The notes under the pieces are model-generated. The model saw only the letters and a program-made list of their open reading frames with translations, made no database searches and was not told where the DNA came from. Positions 56,817-64,000 of a stretch of DNA of 64,000 nucleotides are shown here, in pieces. Position 1 is the first letter of the stretch. Every line of letters begins with the position of its first letter. The position numbers and the translations under genes are program-made. The stretch is from Peptoniphilus faecalis. Lineage in GTDB: Bacteria > Bacillota > Clostridia > Tissierellales > Peptoniphilaceae. The DNA lies in NCBI RefSeq assembly GCF_012976305.1, contig NZ_JABDSR010000002.1:178004-242003 (forward strand). Reading direction: 5' to 3'.

Positions 56817-57617
56817 TTATAGAAACTTGTCCTTTAAATTATCCCAATAGGAATTATTTGAGAAGACGAGTTTTTTTATTGTTTTATTTGAAAGCCTAAT
56901 GTTTACTCTGTGTAGATTGTTGAAGAAATATTCCGAACCGTCAACTAAAAGTAAGTTTGAATCCTTGTATCTCTTTTCTACAACTAGAGAAATTGTGTGA
57001 GCACCTGGAACTATTACAGAAGACCCAAGAGAACGGTAGGCAGCAGAGTTAACTGGAGATATTGGTGTCATTTGAAGCACGTGTAGGCTTGGATATACAA
57101 TAGCTCCTCCGCTAGAAAAGTTATAGGCAGTGGAACCTGATGGTGTGGAAACTAGTATGCCATCTCCAGAAAATTTTTCAACGTGATTTCTGTCGATAAA
57201 GACATTCATGTGAATAGTTTTTGAGTGAGCTGCTTTTAGTACGACTTCATTAATTGAATAAAATTTATAAACTTTATTTTTTGTGTAAATGTCTGAACGA
57301 ATTAATTTTATGTCATCTACTTTATAATTGCCATTTTTATATTCTTTTACAAATTTTTCAATTTCGTCGGGCTTTATCTCTTGATAAAATCCAAGATGAC
57401 CTGTGTTTATTCCCACAAAGGGCATCTCGGGAAAATCATTTTTGTGGATTGCCTTTATAAAAGAACCGTCGCCACCAATGCAAATGGAAAGCAGGGCATT
57501 TTTTTTAAAACCATTAAATGGTTCGTAGCCATATCTTGTTAAAACATTGTGCAAATTCGTAGCAGTTTTTTTAGATTCAAAATTTGCATTTGTAAGTATA
57601 TTTATAATTTTTGACAA
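56817..57617 (-). CDS. nadK: NAD kinase
   Basis: A 266-residue NAD kinase: GGDGSFIKA (48-56) with the catalytic Asp, INTGHLGFY, SINEVVLKAAHSK and SGDGILVSTPSGSTAYNFSSGG. Makes NADP from NAD with ATP. TTG start preceded by GGGGG. Alone on the minus strand. Confidence 0.95.
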   Translation of the reverse strand: MSKIINILTNANFESKKTATNLHNVLTRYGYEPFNGFKKNALLSICIGGDGSFIKAIHKNDFPEMPFVGINTGHLGFYQEIKPDEIEKFVKEYKNGNYKVDDIKLIRSDIYTKNKVYKFYSINEVVLKAAHSKTIHMNVFIDRNHVEKFSGDGILVSTPSGSTAYNFSSGGAIVYPSLHVLQMTPISPVNSAAYRSLGSSVIVPGAHTISLVVEKRYKDSNLLLVDGSEYFFNNLHRVNIRLSNKTIKKLVFSNNSYWDNLKDKFL

Positions 57618-57692
57618 GGTTAAACCCCCTTGATTTTTTTCTTTATTATTTATATTATAAACGAATAAAGTTCCCTTGACTAGAGGTGTAAA

Positions 57693-58577
57693 ATGTATAG
57701 ATTAAATCAAAAGGATTTTTTAAGCTTTAGAGCAACTAAAGAAGTTAAGATAAATGAATACCTAAAGGAGTGTGGAGTATCCTCTCGCTTGATTAGAAAA
57801 TCTGTTAATAGTGGAAGTATTTACCTAAATGGTAAAAGTGTTAAAACAAATAAAAAAATAAAATTAAACGATATAGTTTCCCTTAGATTTGAAGATGAAG
57901 TTCCAAATGGAAAAATTGAAAATAAAAATCTAGATATTTTATATGAAGATGAGGATTTGATTTTAATAAACAAGGAACCCTTTATGGTAACACACACTGC
58001 CAAGGACGACAGCGAGGGTACACTTCTTAATTATCTATGTGGATATTTTAAAGAAAATAATATAAATAGAAAAGTTAGATTTATAAATAGATTGGATAGA
58101 GATACATCGGGTATAGTTGTGGTCTCAAAAAATTCCTTTTCACAAGATAAAATCTCAAGGGAATTTAAAGAAAGCGTTGAGAAAAAATACTTGGCTATTT
58201 GCGAGGGTACTTTCAAGGAAAAAGAGGGAATAATTGACGCCCCTATTGCCAAAAGTGAAGACAATATTAAGCGAGAAATAAATTATGTAATTGGCAAAAA
58301 GTCCCTTACTTCCTATAAAGTTCTTAGAGAGTATAAAAACATGAGCCTTGTAATGTTAACACTCCACACGGGAAGAACACATCAGATAAGAGTGCATTTA
58401 AGTTATATTGGTCATCCAATTCTTGGAGATAGTCTTTATGGCAAAGGATCAGAACTTATAAATAGGCAAGCACTTCATTCCTACTCTTTAAAGCTTAAAC
58501 TTCCAAGGAATAATAAAGAAATAGAAATATTTGCAAAGGTTCCCGGAGATTTTCATTTTTTTCCTGCTCTTTATTGA
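57693..58577 (+). CDS. RluA family pseudouridine synthase
   Basis: A 294-residue enzyme with an N-terminal S4-like RNA-binding region (about 18-75) and a catalytic domain with NRLDRDTSG (Asp135 nucleophile) and LHTGRTHQIRVHLSYIGHPILGDSLYG. It isomerises uridines in 23S rRNA or tRNA; YlyB/YhcT-like by length. AGAGGTG site. The promoter of the downstream ncRNA starts in its stop codon. Confidence 0.93.
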   Translation: MYRLNQKDFLSFRATKEVKINEYLKECGVSSRLIRKSVNSGSIYLNGKSVKTNKKIKLNDIVSLRFEDEVPNGKIENKNLDILYEDEDLILINKEPFMVTHTAKDDSEGTLLNYLCGYFKENNINRKVRFINRLDRDTSGIVVVSKNSFSQDKISREFKESVEKKYLAICEGTFKEKEGIIDAPIAKSEDNIKREINYVIGKKSLTSYKVLREYKNMSLVMLTLHTGRTHQIRVHLSYIGHPILGDSLYGKGSELINRQALHSYSLKLKLPRNNKEIEIFAKVPGDFHFFPALY

Positions 58578-58602
58578 AAAAACAATTTCATTGAGTTATA
58601 AT
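58574..58602 (+). promoter_or_regulatory. ncRNA promoter
   Basis: TTGAAA (58574-58579), 17-nt spacer, TATAAT (58597-58602). It predicts a start near 58609, directly before the closing stem of the RNA. It overlaps the stop codon of the preceding gene. Confidence 0.75.
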
Positions 58603-58608
58603 TTAATT

Positions 58609-58793
58609 AGGTAAATTCTGCGATGTGCGAAATAATCCTTTTTAATTCAACCGACAAATAGAACACGGGAAACTGTGTATCAGTGAGATATGACAAGCCG
58701 TCTTTGAGCGGAAGTCAGAAGACACTATCAAGTTTTTGACCCACCATGAAAATGGGCGGGGTGAATTAATCAGGTAACGGCATTGCGGTTTTT
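58609..58793 (+). ncRNA. ssrS: Structured small RNA, 6S (SsrS)-like candidate
   Basis: About 185 nt, GC-richer than its surroundings and without a frame. Stems: CTGCGATG (58618-58625) with CATTGCGG (58781-58788) closes the molecule; TTAATTCA (58642-58649) with TGAATTAA (58762-58769). Hairpins with GAAA loops: ACACGG-GAAA-CTGTGT (58663-58678) and CCAT-GAAA-ATGG (58744-58755). A CCG/CGG apical arm lies near 58698-58711. It ends in a T-run at 58789. The GAUG-UGCG / CGGCAUU ends and a hairpin on the 3' side of an open middle recall 6S RNA, which binds housekeeping RNA polymerase. The two GNRA loops are unusual for 6S, so another class (e.g. raiA-type) or a new one is possible. Confidence 0.55.
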
Positions 58794-58892
58794 ACTATTT
58801 ATTTATAAATTTATTGTTTTTGAACACATTTTGATTGACTTTTAAATAAAAGGGGTAAAAAATTAGTAAATCAATAAATGAGGAGAGTTATT

Positions 58893-59453
58893 ATGGGATT
58901 ATTTGATTATTTAGAAGAAAAGCGCAACGAAGCAGCTAGAAGAAGAAGATTAAAGGATATTTCTAAAATAAGTACAGGTATTGCACTTGGAGCAATTGGT
59001 GGAATTTTATTTGCACCACAAGAGGGCAAAAAGACTCGTGAAGATATTGTGAACAAATCCAAGGAAGCAGCTAATCAAGCTATAAATGCAGCTAATGATG
59101 CAAGAGATACCATTGAATTTAAGGCATATCAAGCTGGCGAACAAGCTAAAAAAACTTACAATGATTTAAGAGATAGAGCTGTCCTTAAAAAATATGAATT
59201 TGACGAAGATGTTGAAGTAGCAAAAGCAAAAGCAAAGGCAATTGGTGAAGTTGTTAAAGCTGGAGCTGAAGATATTAAAAAAGATGTAAAAAACACAACT
59301 GAAGAAGTTAAAGATACCGCTGATGATGTTAAAGAAGACTTAAAAGAAGGTGCAGAAGACATAAAGAGAGAGGTTAAAAAATCTTCTGAAAATGTAAAAG
59401 AAACTGTTGAGGAAACAAAAAACAAGGCAGAAAGAGAAGTTAATAGAAAATAA
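58893..59453 (+). CDS. YtxH-like stress/envelope protein with amphipathic repeats
   Basis: A 186-residue protein. Basic N-terminus, a short glycine-rich hydrophobic stretch (STGIALGAIGGILFAPQEGKKTRED, the YtxH/gas-vesicle-like motif), then about 130 residues of charged 11-mer-like helical repeats (DVKNTTEEVKDTADDVKEDL) like LEA or apolipoprotein helices. ATG 58893 follows GAGGAG; the upstream ATG overlaps that site. Together with the next gene it resembles the B. subtilis YtxG-YtxH general-stress pair. Confidence 0.8.
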   Translation: MGLFDYLEEKRNEAARRRRLKDISKISTGIALGAIGGILFAPQEGKKTREDIVNKSKEAANQAINAANDARDTIEFKAYQAGEQAKKTYNDLRDRAVLKKYEFDEDVEVAKAKAKAIGEVVKAGAEDIKKDVKNTTEEVKDTADDVKEDLKEGAEDIKREVKKSSENVKETVEETKNKAEREVNRK

Positions 59454-59468
59454 GATGGGAGGCATAAA

Positions 59469-59963
59469 ATGTTAGAACAAGCATTTACAATAGGTGGCCT
59501 ACTTAGTTTCTTATTATATGTAGCTGGGATAGCTGCACTTGTTGCACTATTTTTAGTGCTAATAAATGTTTTTAAAATTCTAAAAAATATCAATGAAATT
59601 GTTGAAAGAAACCAAGGTGAAATCGATCATACTATAAAAACACTTCCTTCAATAATGGACAATGCAAAGGATATTTCTACAAATGTAAATTCAATTTCAA
59701 CTGATGCCACAAAGCTCGTAAATGACGTGAAGCCAGAAATCGAAAAAGTTGTAGCTACAGTTGGATCAGTTTCAGATACTGTCAATGGAATTACAAGAAA
59801 GGTCGATGATACATCTTTAAAAGTATCAAATACTGTTATGAATGTTTCGGATGTTATTTCTGATACGGCAAAAACTATTTCACTTAGTTCAAATAACGCC
59901 ATCGACTATTTTTATATTATAAAAGAAGTTGCAAAGACACTTAAAGAAGTCTTTTTAAAATGA
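59469..59963 (+). CDS. DUF948/YtxG-like membrane protein
   Basis: A 164-residue protein with one N-terminal helix (LLSFLLYVAGIAALVALFLVLI, about 11-32) followed by a coiled, chemoreceptor-like region rich in Val/Ser/Thr/Asp (TLPSIMDNAKDISTNVNSI and so on). Matches the DUF948 pattern and partners YtxH-like proteins. GGGAGG site 16 bases after the previous stop. Confidence 0.78.
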   Translation: MLEQAFTIGGLLSFLLYVAGIAALVALFLVLINVFKILKNINEIVERNQGEIDHTIKTLPSIMDNAKDISTNVNSISTDATKLVNDVKPEIEKVVATVGSVSDTVNGITRKVDDTSLKVSNTVMNVSDVISDTAKTISLSSNNAIDYFYIIKEVAKTLKEVFLK

Positions 59964-59972
59964 TCTAGGGGA

Positions 59973-59999
59973 CGGAGTTATTGCTTCGTCTTCTTTTAT
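59973..59999 (+). terminator. Terminator of the YtxH/YtxG-like pair
   Basis: GACGGAG-TTATTG-CTTCGTC (one G-U) followed by TTCTTTTA. Confidence 0.65.
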
Positions 60000-60065
60000 T
60001 TTCAAAGTATAAGAATCACTATGTATCTTATTTTGATATAATGATTCTTACATAAAAGGAGAAAA

Positions 60066-60959
60066 ATGAAAAGAGTTAAGGTAATTGCAAATCCCAATTC
60101 AGGGAGAGGTGCAGCTCTTGGCAAAATTTTAGAATTAGTTGAGTTAATGAGCCATGATAAATATGAAATTGAATTATTATTTACTCATGAAGAAGGTGAT
60201 GGCAAGAACTTTGCCGCAAATTACACAGGAGAAGATTTTGTAATATGTAGCGGTGGCGATGGGACTGTAAATGAAGTTGTAAATGGAATATATCTTTCAA
60301 AGAGAGATACTCCTCTTGCAATTCTTCAAAGTGGAACTGTAAATGACTTTGCCAACGCACAAGGACTTCCAACTTCACCTTTTAAATTTTATCAAATGAT
60401 AAAAAACTACAATGTAAAAACTATTGATCTGGGGCTTGCTGGTGATAGAGCTTTTATTAATGTAGCAGCAGGAGGTATGTTAACTGAAATCGCCTACACT
60501 GTTACAGCTGAAAAAAAAGCAAGTCTTGGCAATATGGCATATTATCTTGAAGGCGCCAGAGAGCTTTTGGAAAAGAGAATTTTCAAATATCAAAAGTCAA
60601 TGAATTTGAGAGTTGAAAGTGAAGAAATGTCAGGAAATGTGGATGCACTTTTATTTTTAATAACTAACTCAACTTCAGTTGGTGGATTTAAAAAAATGGC
60701 GCCCTTTGCTGATGTTTCTGATGGATATTTAGATGTTTTAATTTTTAAGAAGATAAAAATTTCTGATGTGCCTGAACTTTTTGCATCCTTAGTAGGAGGA
60801 AAGCACTTAGATAATAATAAAATAATTTACCTAAAGACAAAGAATATAAGAATAGAATCAACGGACGATGTAACAATAGACGTTGATGGAGAAAAAACTT
60901 CAACACTGCCAATGAATTTCAAGGTGTTGGAAAATAGATTAAAAATAATAGTACCATAA
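60066..60959 (+). CDS. Diacylglycerol/lipid kinase (DagK/YegS family)
   Basis: A 297-residue soluble lipid kinase: NPNSGRGAA, SGGDGTVNEVVNG (GGDGT at 63-67, nucleotide binding), GTVNDFAN and the C-terminal DGYLDVLIF and DVDGE. Phosphorylates diacylglycerol or a related lipid for phospholipid recycling. Ends 11 bases before the LacI gene and may be co-transcribed with it. Confidence 0.92.
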   Translation: MKRVKVIANPNSGRGAALGKILELVELMSHDKYEIELLFTHEEGDGKNFAANYTGEDFVICSGGDGTVNEVVNGIYLSKRDTPLAILQSGTVNDFANAQGLPTSPFKFYQMIKNYNVKTIDLGLAGDRAFINVAAGGMLTEIAYTVTAEKKASLGNMAYYLEGARELLEKRIFKYQKSMNLRVESEEMSGNVDALLFLITNSTSVGGFKKMAPFADVSDGYLDVLIFKKIKISDVPELFASLVGGKHLDNNKIIYLKTKNIRIESTDDVTIDVDGEKTSTLPMNFKVLENRLKIIVP

Positions 60960-60969
60960 GGAGGAAAAT

Positions 60970-61983
60970 ATGGCATCTACAATTAAAGATGTAGCAAAAA
61001 TGGCAGATGTTTCCATTTCTACAGTATCGAGGGTAATTAATGACTCAAAACCCGTTAGCCCAGAGGCCCGAAGAAGAGTTTTGCACGCCATTGATGTTTT
61101 GGATTACAAGCCAAACGAAGTGGCTAGAAGTTTAGTCACAAAAAAATCTAACTTAATAGGCGTAATTGTAGAAGACATTGGCTCTAACTTTATTTCGCAG
61201 ATTTTAAGAGGAGTGGAAGAAGTTGGAAGAATGTATAAATATGACATACTTTTATCAAGTTCCTATGGCGATGCTGAATCTGAAATGAAATTTGCAAACC
61301 TATTGGCACAAAAGCAAGTAGAAGGGATAATTGTAATTTCAAACCTTCACAACCCAAAACTTGAATACAAATTGGAAGAAAGCAAAATCCCTTATGTCAT
61401 CATTAGCAATTTCTACGACGTAGAAAAATTCTCTGCAACAATAGATTACGAAAAAGCTAGCTACGACATGGTCAATTTGTTAATTGAAAAGGGTCATAAA
61501 AACATTGCATCTCTAGGAATTAGGAAGGATTACGATAGAACCTTTGAAAAGAAAAAAGTTGAAGGTTACAATAGAGCTATAGAAGAACATGGCTTAAAGA
61601 AAATCAATCTATTTGTAGAAGGTCGCAAAGCAAGCGATGTTGAAAAGGAAGAAGCACAAATTATTGAAGCAGTTAAAAAAGAAGGGGTTACAGCTTTTTT
61701 CACATCCTATGACACAATTGCAATTCACCTAATTAATTTGCTTTTAGACAATAATTATAAGACACCAAAAGATATTTCAGTAACAGGCTTTGGAGGATCT
61801 TATATTTCAGATATCTATAGACCAAAACTAACAACTGTAAAAATACCTTATTATGACATTGGCGCAGTTTCAATTAGAAAAATTTTAAAGAAAATAGCAA
61901 AAGAAGATAGCGACTTTTCAGAAAATGTAGTGCTTCCATTTGAAATTCTTGAAAGAGAAAGTGTAAAAAATTTAAATGACTAA
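60970..61983 (+). CDS. LacI/GalR family regulator (CcpA-like)
   Basis: A 337-residue repressor: HTH and hinge (STIKDVAKMADVSISTVSRV to DYKPNEVARSL) and a sugar-binding-like core with TTVKIPYYDIGAVSI near the end, a block also seen in CcpA. No sugar genes are nearby, which favours a global role over a local operon repressor. AGGAGG site. Overlaps the next gene by eight bases. Confidence 0.9.
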   Translation: MASTIKDVAKMADVSISTVSRVINDSKPVSPEARRRVLHAIDVLDYKPNEVARSLVTKKSNLIGVIVEDIGSNFISQILRGVEEVGRMYKYDILLSSSYGDAESEMKFANLLAQKQVEGIIVISNLHNPKLEYKLEESKIPYVIISNFYDVEKFSATIDYEKASYDMVNLLIEKGHKNIASLGIRKDYDRTFEKKKVEGYNRAIEEHGLKKINLFVEGRKASDVEKEEAQIIEAVKKEGVTAFFTSYDTIAIHLINLLLDNNYKTPKDISVTGFGGSYISDIYRPKLTTVKIPYYDIGAVSIRKILKKIAKEDSDFSENVVLPFEILERESVKNLND

Positions 61984-62497
61984 AATCGCTATTGAATCAA
62001 ATTGTGAAATTGTAAAAAGAGGACTTCAAAACATTTTAAAGGATTATGAAGTCCTCGATTATTATGAGGGAATAGACGAAGTTTTTGACCTTTTATTTTT
62101 TGAAGATGAAAACTTAGCCAAAAGAAGAGAATTAAAAATCAGAATAGTAAATGAAAAAGACCTTCCAATTAACATTGACTACTCTTTAATAAGTATAAGG
62201 ACAAGTGAAAAAGAAATACTTGAAGCAGTAGAAAAAACTTTAAAGGGATATAACTATATAGAAAAGAGCCTTGATGAATTTAAAAAATATAGAAATAAAA
62301 AAATTAAAAACATAGAATCTCTTACAAAACGTGAAAAATACTTATTAGAAGAAATCTTAAAGGGCAAAACCAATAAGGATATTTCCAAGGAAATTTATAT
62401 TAGCGATAAAACTATAAAAAATAATCTCACAGGACTATACAAAAAATTAAAAGTCAGTGGAAGAAGAGAAATTTTAAAAAAATATAGTGAAATTTAA
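61976..62497 (+). CDS. LuxR-type HTH protein with degenerate receiver-like N-terminus
   Basis: A 173-residue protein. The C-terminal LuxR/NarL HTH is clear (LTKREKYLLEEILKGKTNKD, then ISDKTIKNNLTGLYKKLKV, about 113-165). The ~110-residue N-terminal part looks like a shortened response-regulator receiver (KIAIESNCEIVKRGLQNILKDY) but lacks a convincing phosphoacceptor Asp and the Thr/Lys positions. It probably acts without phosphorylation. Start lies inside the LacI gene, so translation is coupled. Confidence 0.75.
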   Translation: MTKIAIESNCEIVKRGLQNILKDYEVLDYYEGIDEVFDLLFFEDENLAKRRELKIRIVNEKDLPINIDYSLISIRTSEKEILEAVEKTLKGYNYIEKSLDEFKKYRNKKIKNIESLTKREKYLLEEILKGKTNKDISKEIYISDKTIKNNLTGLYKKLKVSGRREILKKYSEI

Positions 62498-62554
62498 TAA
62501 AAGTAATAGAGCATGAAAAAAGAAAATATTATTTTTAAATAGATAAGAGGAGAA

Positions 62555-63370
62555 ATGGAAAAATATTTTTTATTGTACCTAATGTATTACTTTATCTATG
62601 CCTTTGTAGGTTGGGTTGTAGAAGTTAGTTATCACGCAGTAACAGTTGGAAAATTTATAAATAGAGGATTTTTATCAGGACCCTATTGCCCAATTTACGG
62701 CTTTGGCGCTATATCAGTAATATATTTTTTAACAGACATAGCAGAGAAAAATAAATTTGTGCTTTTCTTGGGTTCAATGTTAATTGCTACATTAATAGAG
62801 TTTTTGTCAGGATTTTTGCTAGAGAAAATATTTCACGAAAGATGGTGGGATTATTCAGACAGAAAACTAAATATAGGAGGTTATATTTGTCTTGAATTTT
62901 CGGTGATTTGGGGGATGTTTTGTTTTTTATTATACGAAGCAGTTCATCCAGTTGTAAGAAATTTAGTGGATTTAATACCTTTTGTCGCATTAAAATATTT
63001 GGATATAGGATTAGCGATAATAATGACAATAGATTTAATAGCTACAGTTAATACTATTATAGGATTAAACCAAAAGATGAAAACCATAGATAAGATTAGC
63101 AAAGATATAAGGAAAATATCAGACATGATAGGAATAAAAGTTTACGATAAAACTGTAGAGATCGAAAATAAACAAGAAGCCTTAAAAAATAAAGCAGAAA
63201 TAGTAGAAATTGAAAGTAGAATAAAAGAACTAAGAGAAAAGAAAAAAGTATTAGGAGAAAGAAGACTATTAAGAGCCTATCCAAATTTAACTAAAAGACT
63301 AGAGGATACACAAAGAAATTATGAAGAGTTAAAACAAAGAATAAAGGATCAATACAGCAATACTAATTAA
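62555..63370 (+). CDS. Membrane protein of the ABC_trans_CmpB (putative ABC permease) family
   Basis: A 271-residue protein with about five helices in residues 1-170. The N-terminal AFVGWVVEVSYHAV and NRGFLSGPYCPIYGFG blocks are diagnostic of the CmpB-like family. A long charged coiled coil follows (about 185-265). Although named as ABC permease, no ATPase is nearby and function is unproven. Last protein gene before the rRNA promoters. Confidence 0.85.
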   Translation: MEKYFLLYLMYYFIYAFVGWVVEVSYHAVTVGKFINRGFLSGPYCPIYGFGAISVIYFLTDIAEKNKFVLFLGSMLIATLIEFLSGFLLEKIFHERWWDYSDRKLNIGGYICLEFSVIWGMFCFLLYEAVHPVVRNLVDLIPFVALKYLDIGLAIIMTIDLIATVNTIIGLNQKMKTIDKISKDIRKISDMIGIKVYDKTVEIENKQEALKNKAEIVEIESRIKELREKKKVLGERRLLRAYPNLTKRLEDTQRNYEELKQRIKDQYSNTN

Positions 63371-63411
63371 AGGGAAAATTAAAAAAAAGACATAAAAATT
63401 TAGAAAAAATA

Positions 63412-63440
63412 TTGACAAGTAAAAATTAAAATAGTATTAT
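63412..63440 (+). promoter_or_regulatory. rRNA promoter P1
   Basis: TTGACA (63412-63417), 17-nt spacer, TATTAT (63435-63440). Confidence 0.8.
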
Positions 63441-63495
63441 ATAGCAGTTGTCGAAAAAATAACTGTTATTTTTTTAAATAAAAAATATAAAACGG

Positions 63496-63524
63496 TTGAC
63501 AAGATAGTTTGAAAATGATAAACT
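63496..63524 (+). promoter_or_regulatory. rRNA promoter P2
   Basis: TTGACA (63496-63501), 17-nt spacer, TAAACT (63519-63524). Confidence 0.75.
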
Positions 63525-63604
63525 ATAAAAGTTGTCACTTGAGGCAACAAAAACTTTTGTAAAAGTTGAGTAAAAAAGAATTTAAAAAAAATGTAAAAAA
63601 ATAC

Positions 63605-63633
63605 TTGACAAAAAAACCTTACAAGAGTACAAT
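63605..63633 (+). promoter_or_regulatory. rRNA promoter P3
   Basis: TTGACA (63605-63610), 17-nt spacer, TACAAT (63628-63633). Closest to the 16S gene. Confidence 0.8.
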
Positions 63634-63691
63634 AAATAAGCTACTTCAAAAGTAGCAAGAAACATGATAATTAAATAGTGTGAAGATAAAA

Positions 63692-63724
63692 GATTCATAA
63701 AGAATCAAGATTCGTAAAAGAATC
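63692..63724 (+). repeat. Tandem hairpins in the rRNA leader
   Basis: GATTC-N5-GAATC (63692-63706) followed by GATTC-N6-GAATC (63709-63724). Two near-identical small hairpins in the pre-16S leader, perhaps for processing or antitermination. Confidence 0.6.
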
Positions 63725-63778
63725 ACAAAGCAAACCAGAAATTCGTTTAGTTGAAAAAACAAATGAGTCATACAAATT

Positions 63779-64000
63779 TTAATTGAGAGTTTGATCCTGG
63801 CTCAGGACGAACGCTGGCGGCGCGCTTAACACATGCAAGTCGAGCGATGAAATTTTAGCAACTTCCTTCGGGGAGAAGCAAAAATGGATTAGCGGCGGAC
63901 GGGTGAGTAACACGTGAGTAACCTACCTTAGACATTGGGATAGCCTCGGGAAACTGGGATTAATACCAAATAAAATCATAGAAGCACATGCAACAATGAT
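63779..64000 (+). rRNA. rrs: 16S ribosomal RNA, 5' part
   Basis: Starts with AATTGAGAGTTTGATCCTGG and GGACGAACGCTGGCGGCG, continues with the GGCGGACGGGTGAGTAACACG region, and runs off the window. About 220 nt present. The start is placed by homology with the usual mature 5' end, within a few bases. Confidence 0.98.

Noticed and set aside
58609..58793. Riboswitch controlling the YtxH-like gene
   Set aside because: The RNA has its own promoter right at its 5' end, closes on itself and ends in a T-run about 100 nt before the gene; no known aptamer core (ydaO, TPP, cobalamin, SAM) matched by eye.

Overview
The window is AT-rich, Gram-positive-style DNA with strong AGGAGG-type ribosome sites, rho-independent terminators and TTGACA/TATAAT promoters. 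It most likely comes from an anaerobic, amino-acid-fermenting Firmicute of the Peptoniphilus/Anaerococcus kind (Tissierellia). The grounds are the gene content: butyryl-CoA dehydrogenase with EtfAB, an [FeFe] hydrogenase, superoxide reductase, pyruvate carboxylase, type III glutamine synthetase, oleate hydratase and a liv uptake system. The first ~220 nt of a 16S rRNA gene close the window. The genus is an inference and I could not run a 16S comparison.

Layout. 1-2330: very AT-rich accessory block with the 3' end of an unknown gene, a DUF1835/DUF3658-like protein and a membrane-anchored protein broken by a frameshift. 2511-5182: MATE exporter and a stand-alone tuf gene. 5302-11247: homoserine dehydrogenase remnant, then a LysR regulator divergent from a dicarboxylate/amino-acid symporter, an aminotransferase, a Rid protein and a class V PLP enzyme, which look like one amino-acid catabolic operon. 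11312-15994: heterodimeric ABC exporter and an iron-type alcohol dehydrogenase. 16003-21250: superoxide reductase, rRNA methyltransferase, PAS-PP2C phosphatase and an ABC-2 type exporter. 21474-21724: tiny membrane protein. 21758-26425: livJ-livH-livM-livG-livF on the minus strand. 26665-28939: large tyrosine-rich SLH surface protein. 29301-34239: universal stress protein, bcd-etfB-etfA and ilvE. 34360-37066: TetR regulator and oleate hydratase. 37266-39408: ApbE lipoprotein, a four-helix membrane protein and a PgpA-like protein. 39409-41963: Crp/Fnr regulator divergent from a [2Fe-2S] protein and a monomeric [FeFe] hydrogenase. 42040-43003: rplM-rpsI with a leader hairpin. 43292-50941: pyruvate carboxylase, PspC, RecD2, ComF and a YihY/BrkB protein. 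51024-56772: two-component system, glnN and pyrG. 56787-59999: nadK, an RluA-family pseudouridine synthase, a structured ncRNA with its own promoter, and a YtxH/YtxG-like envelope pair. 60066-63370: lipid kinase, a LacI regulator overlapping a LuxR-type protein, and a CmpB-like membrane protein. 63412-64000: three tandem rRNA promoters, a leader with paired hairpins and the 16S start.

How it fits together. The metabolic genes describe life on amino acids. Branched-chain amino acids enter through Liv and are transaminated by IlvE, the LysR-linked operon handles another amino acid, and Bcd-Etf and the hydrogenase dispose of electrons. Pyruvate carboxylase replenishes oxaloacetate, glutamine synthetase III assimilates ammonium, and superoxide reductase gives oxygen tolerance. 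The least explained items are the ncRNA at about 58609-58793, the perfect inverted repeats over the bcd, ilvE and PP2C promoters, the LysR-linked PLP/Rid operon with a symporter lacking the acidic-substrate arginine, the tyrosine-rich SLH protein, and the broken accessory operon at the left edge.
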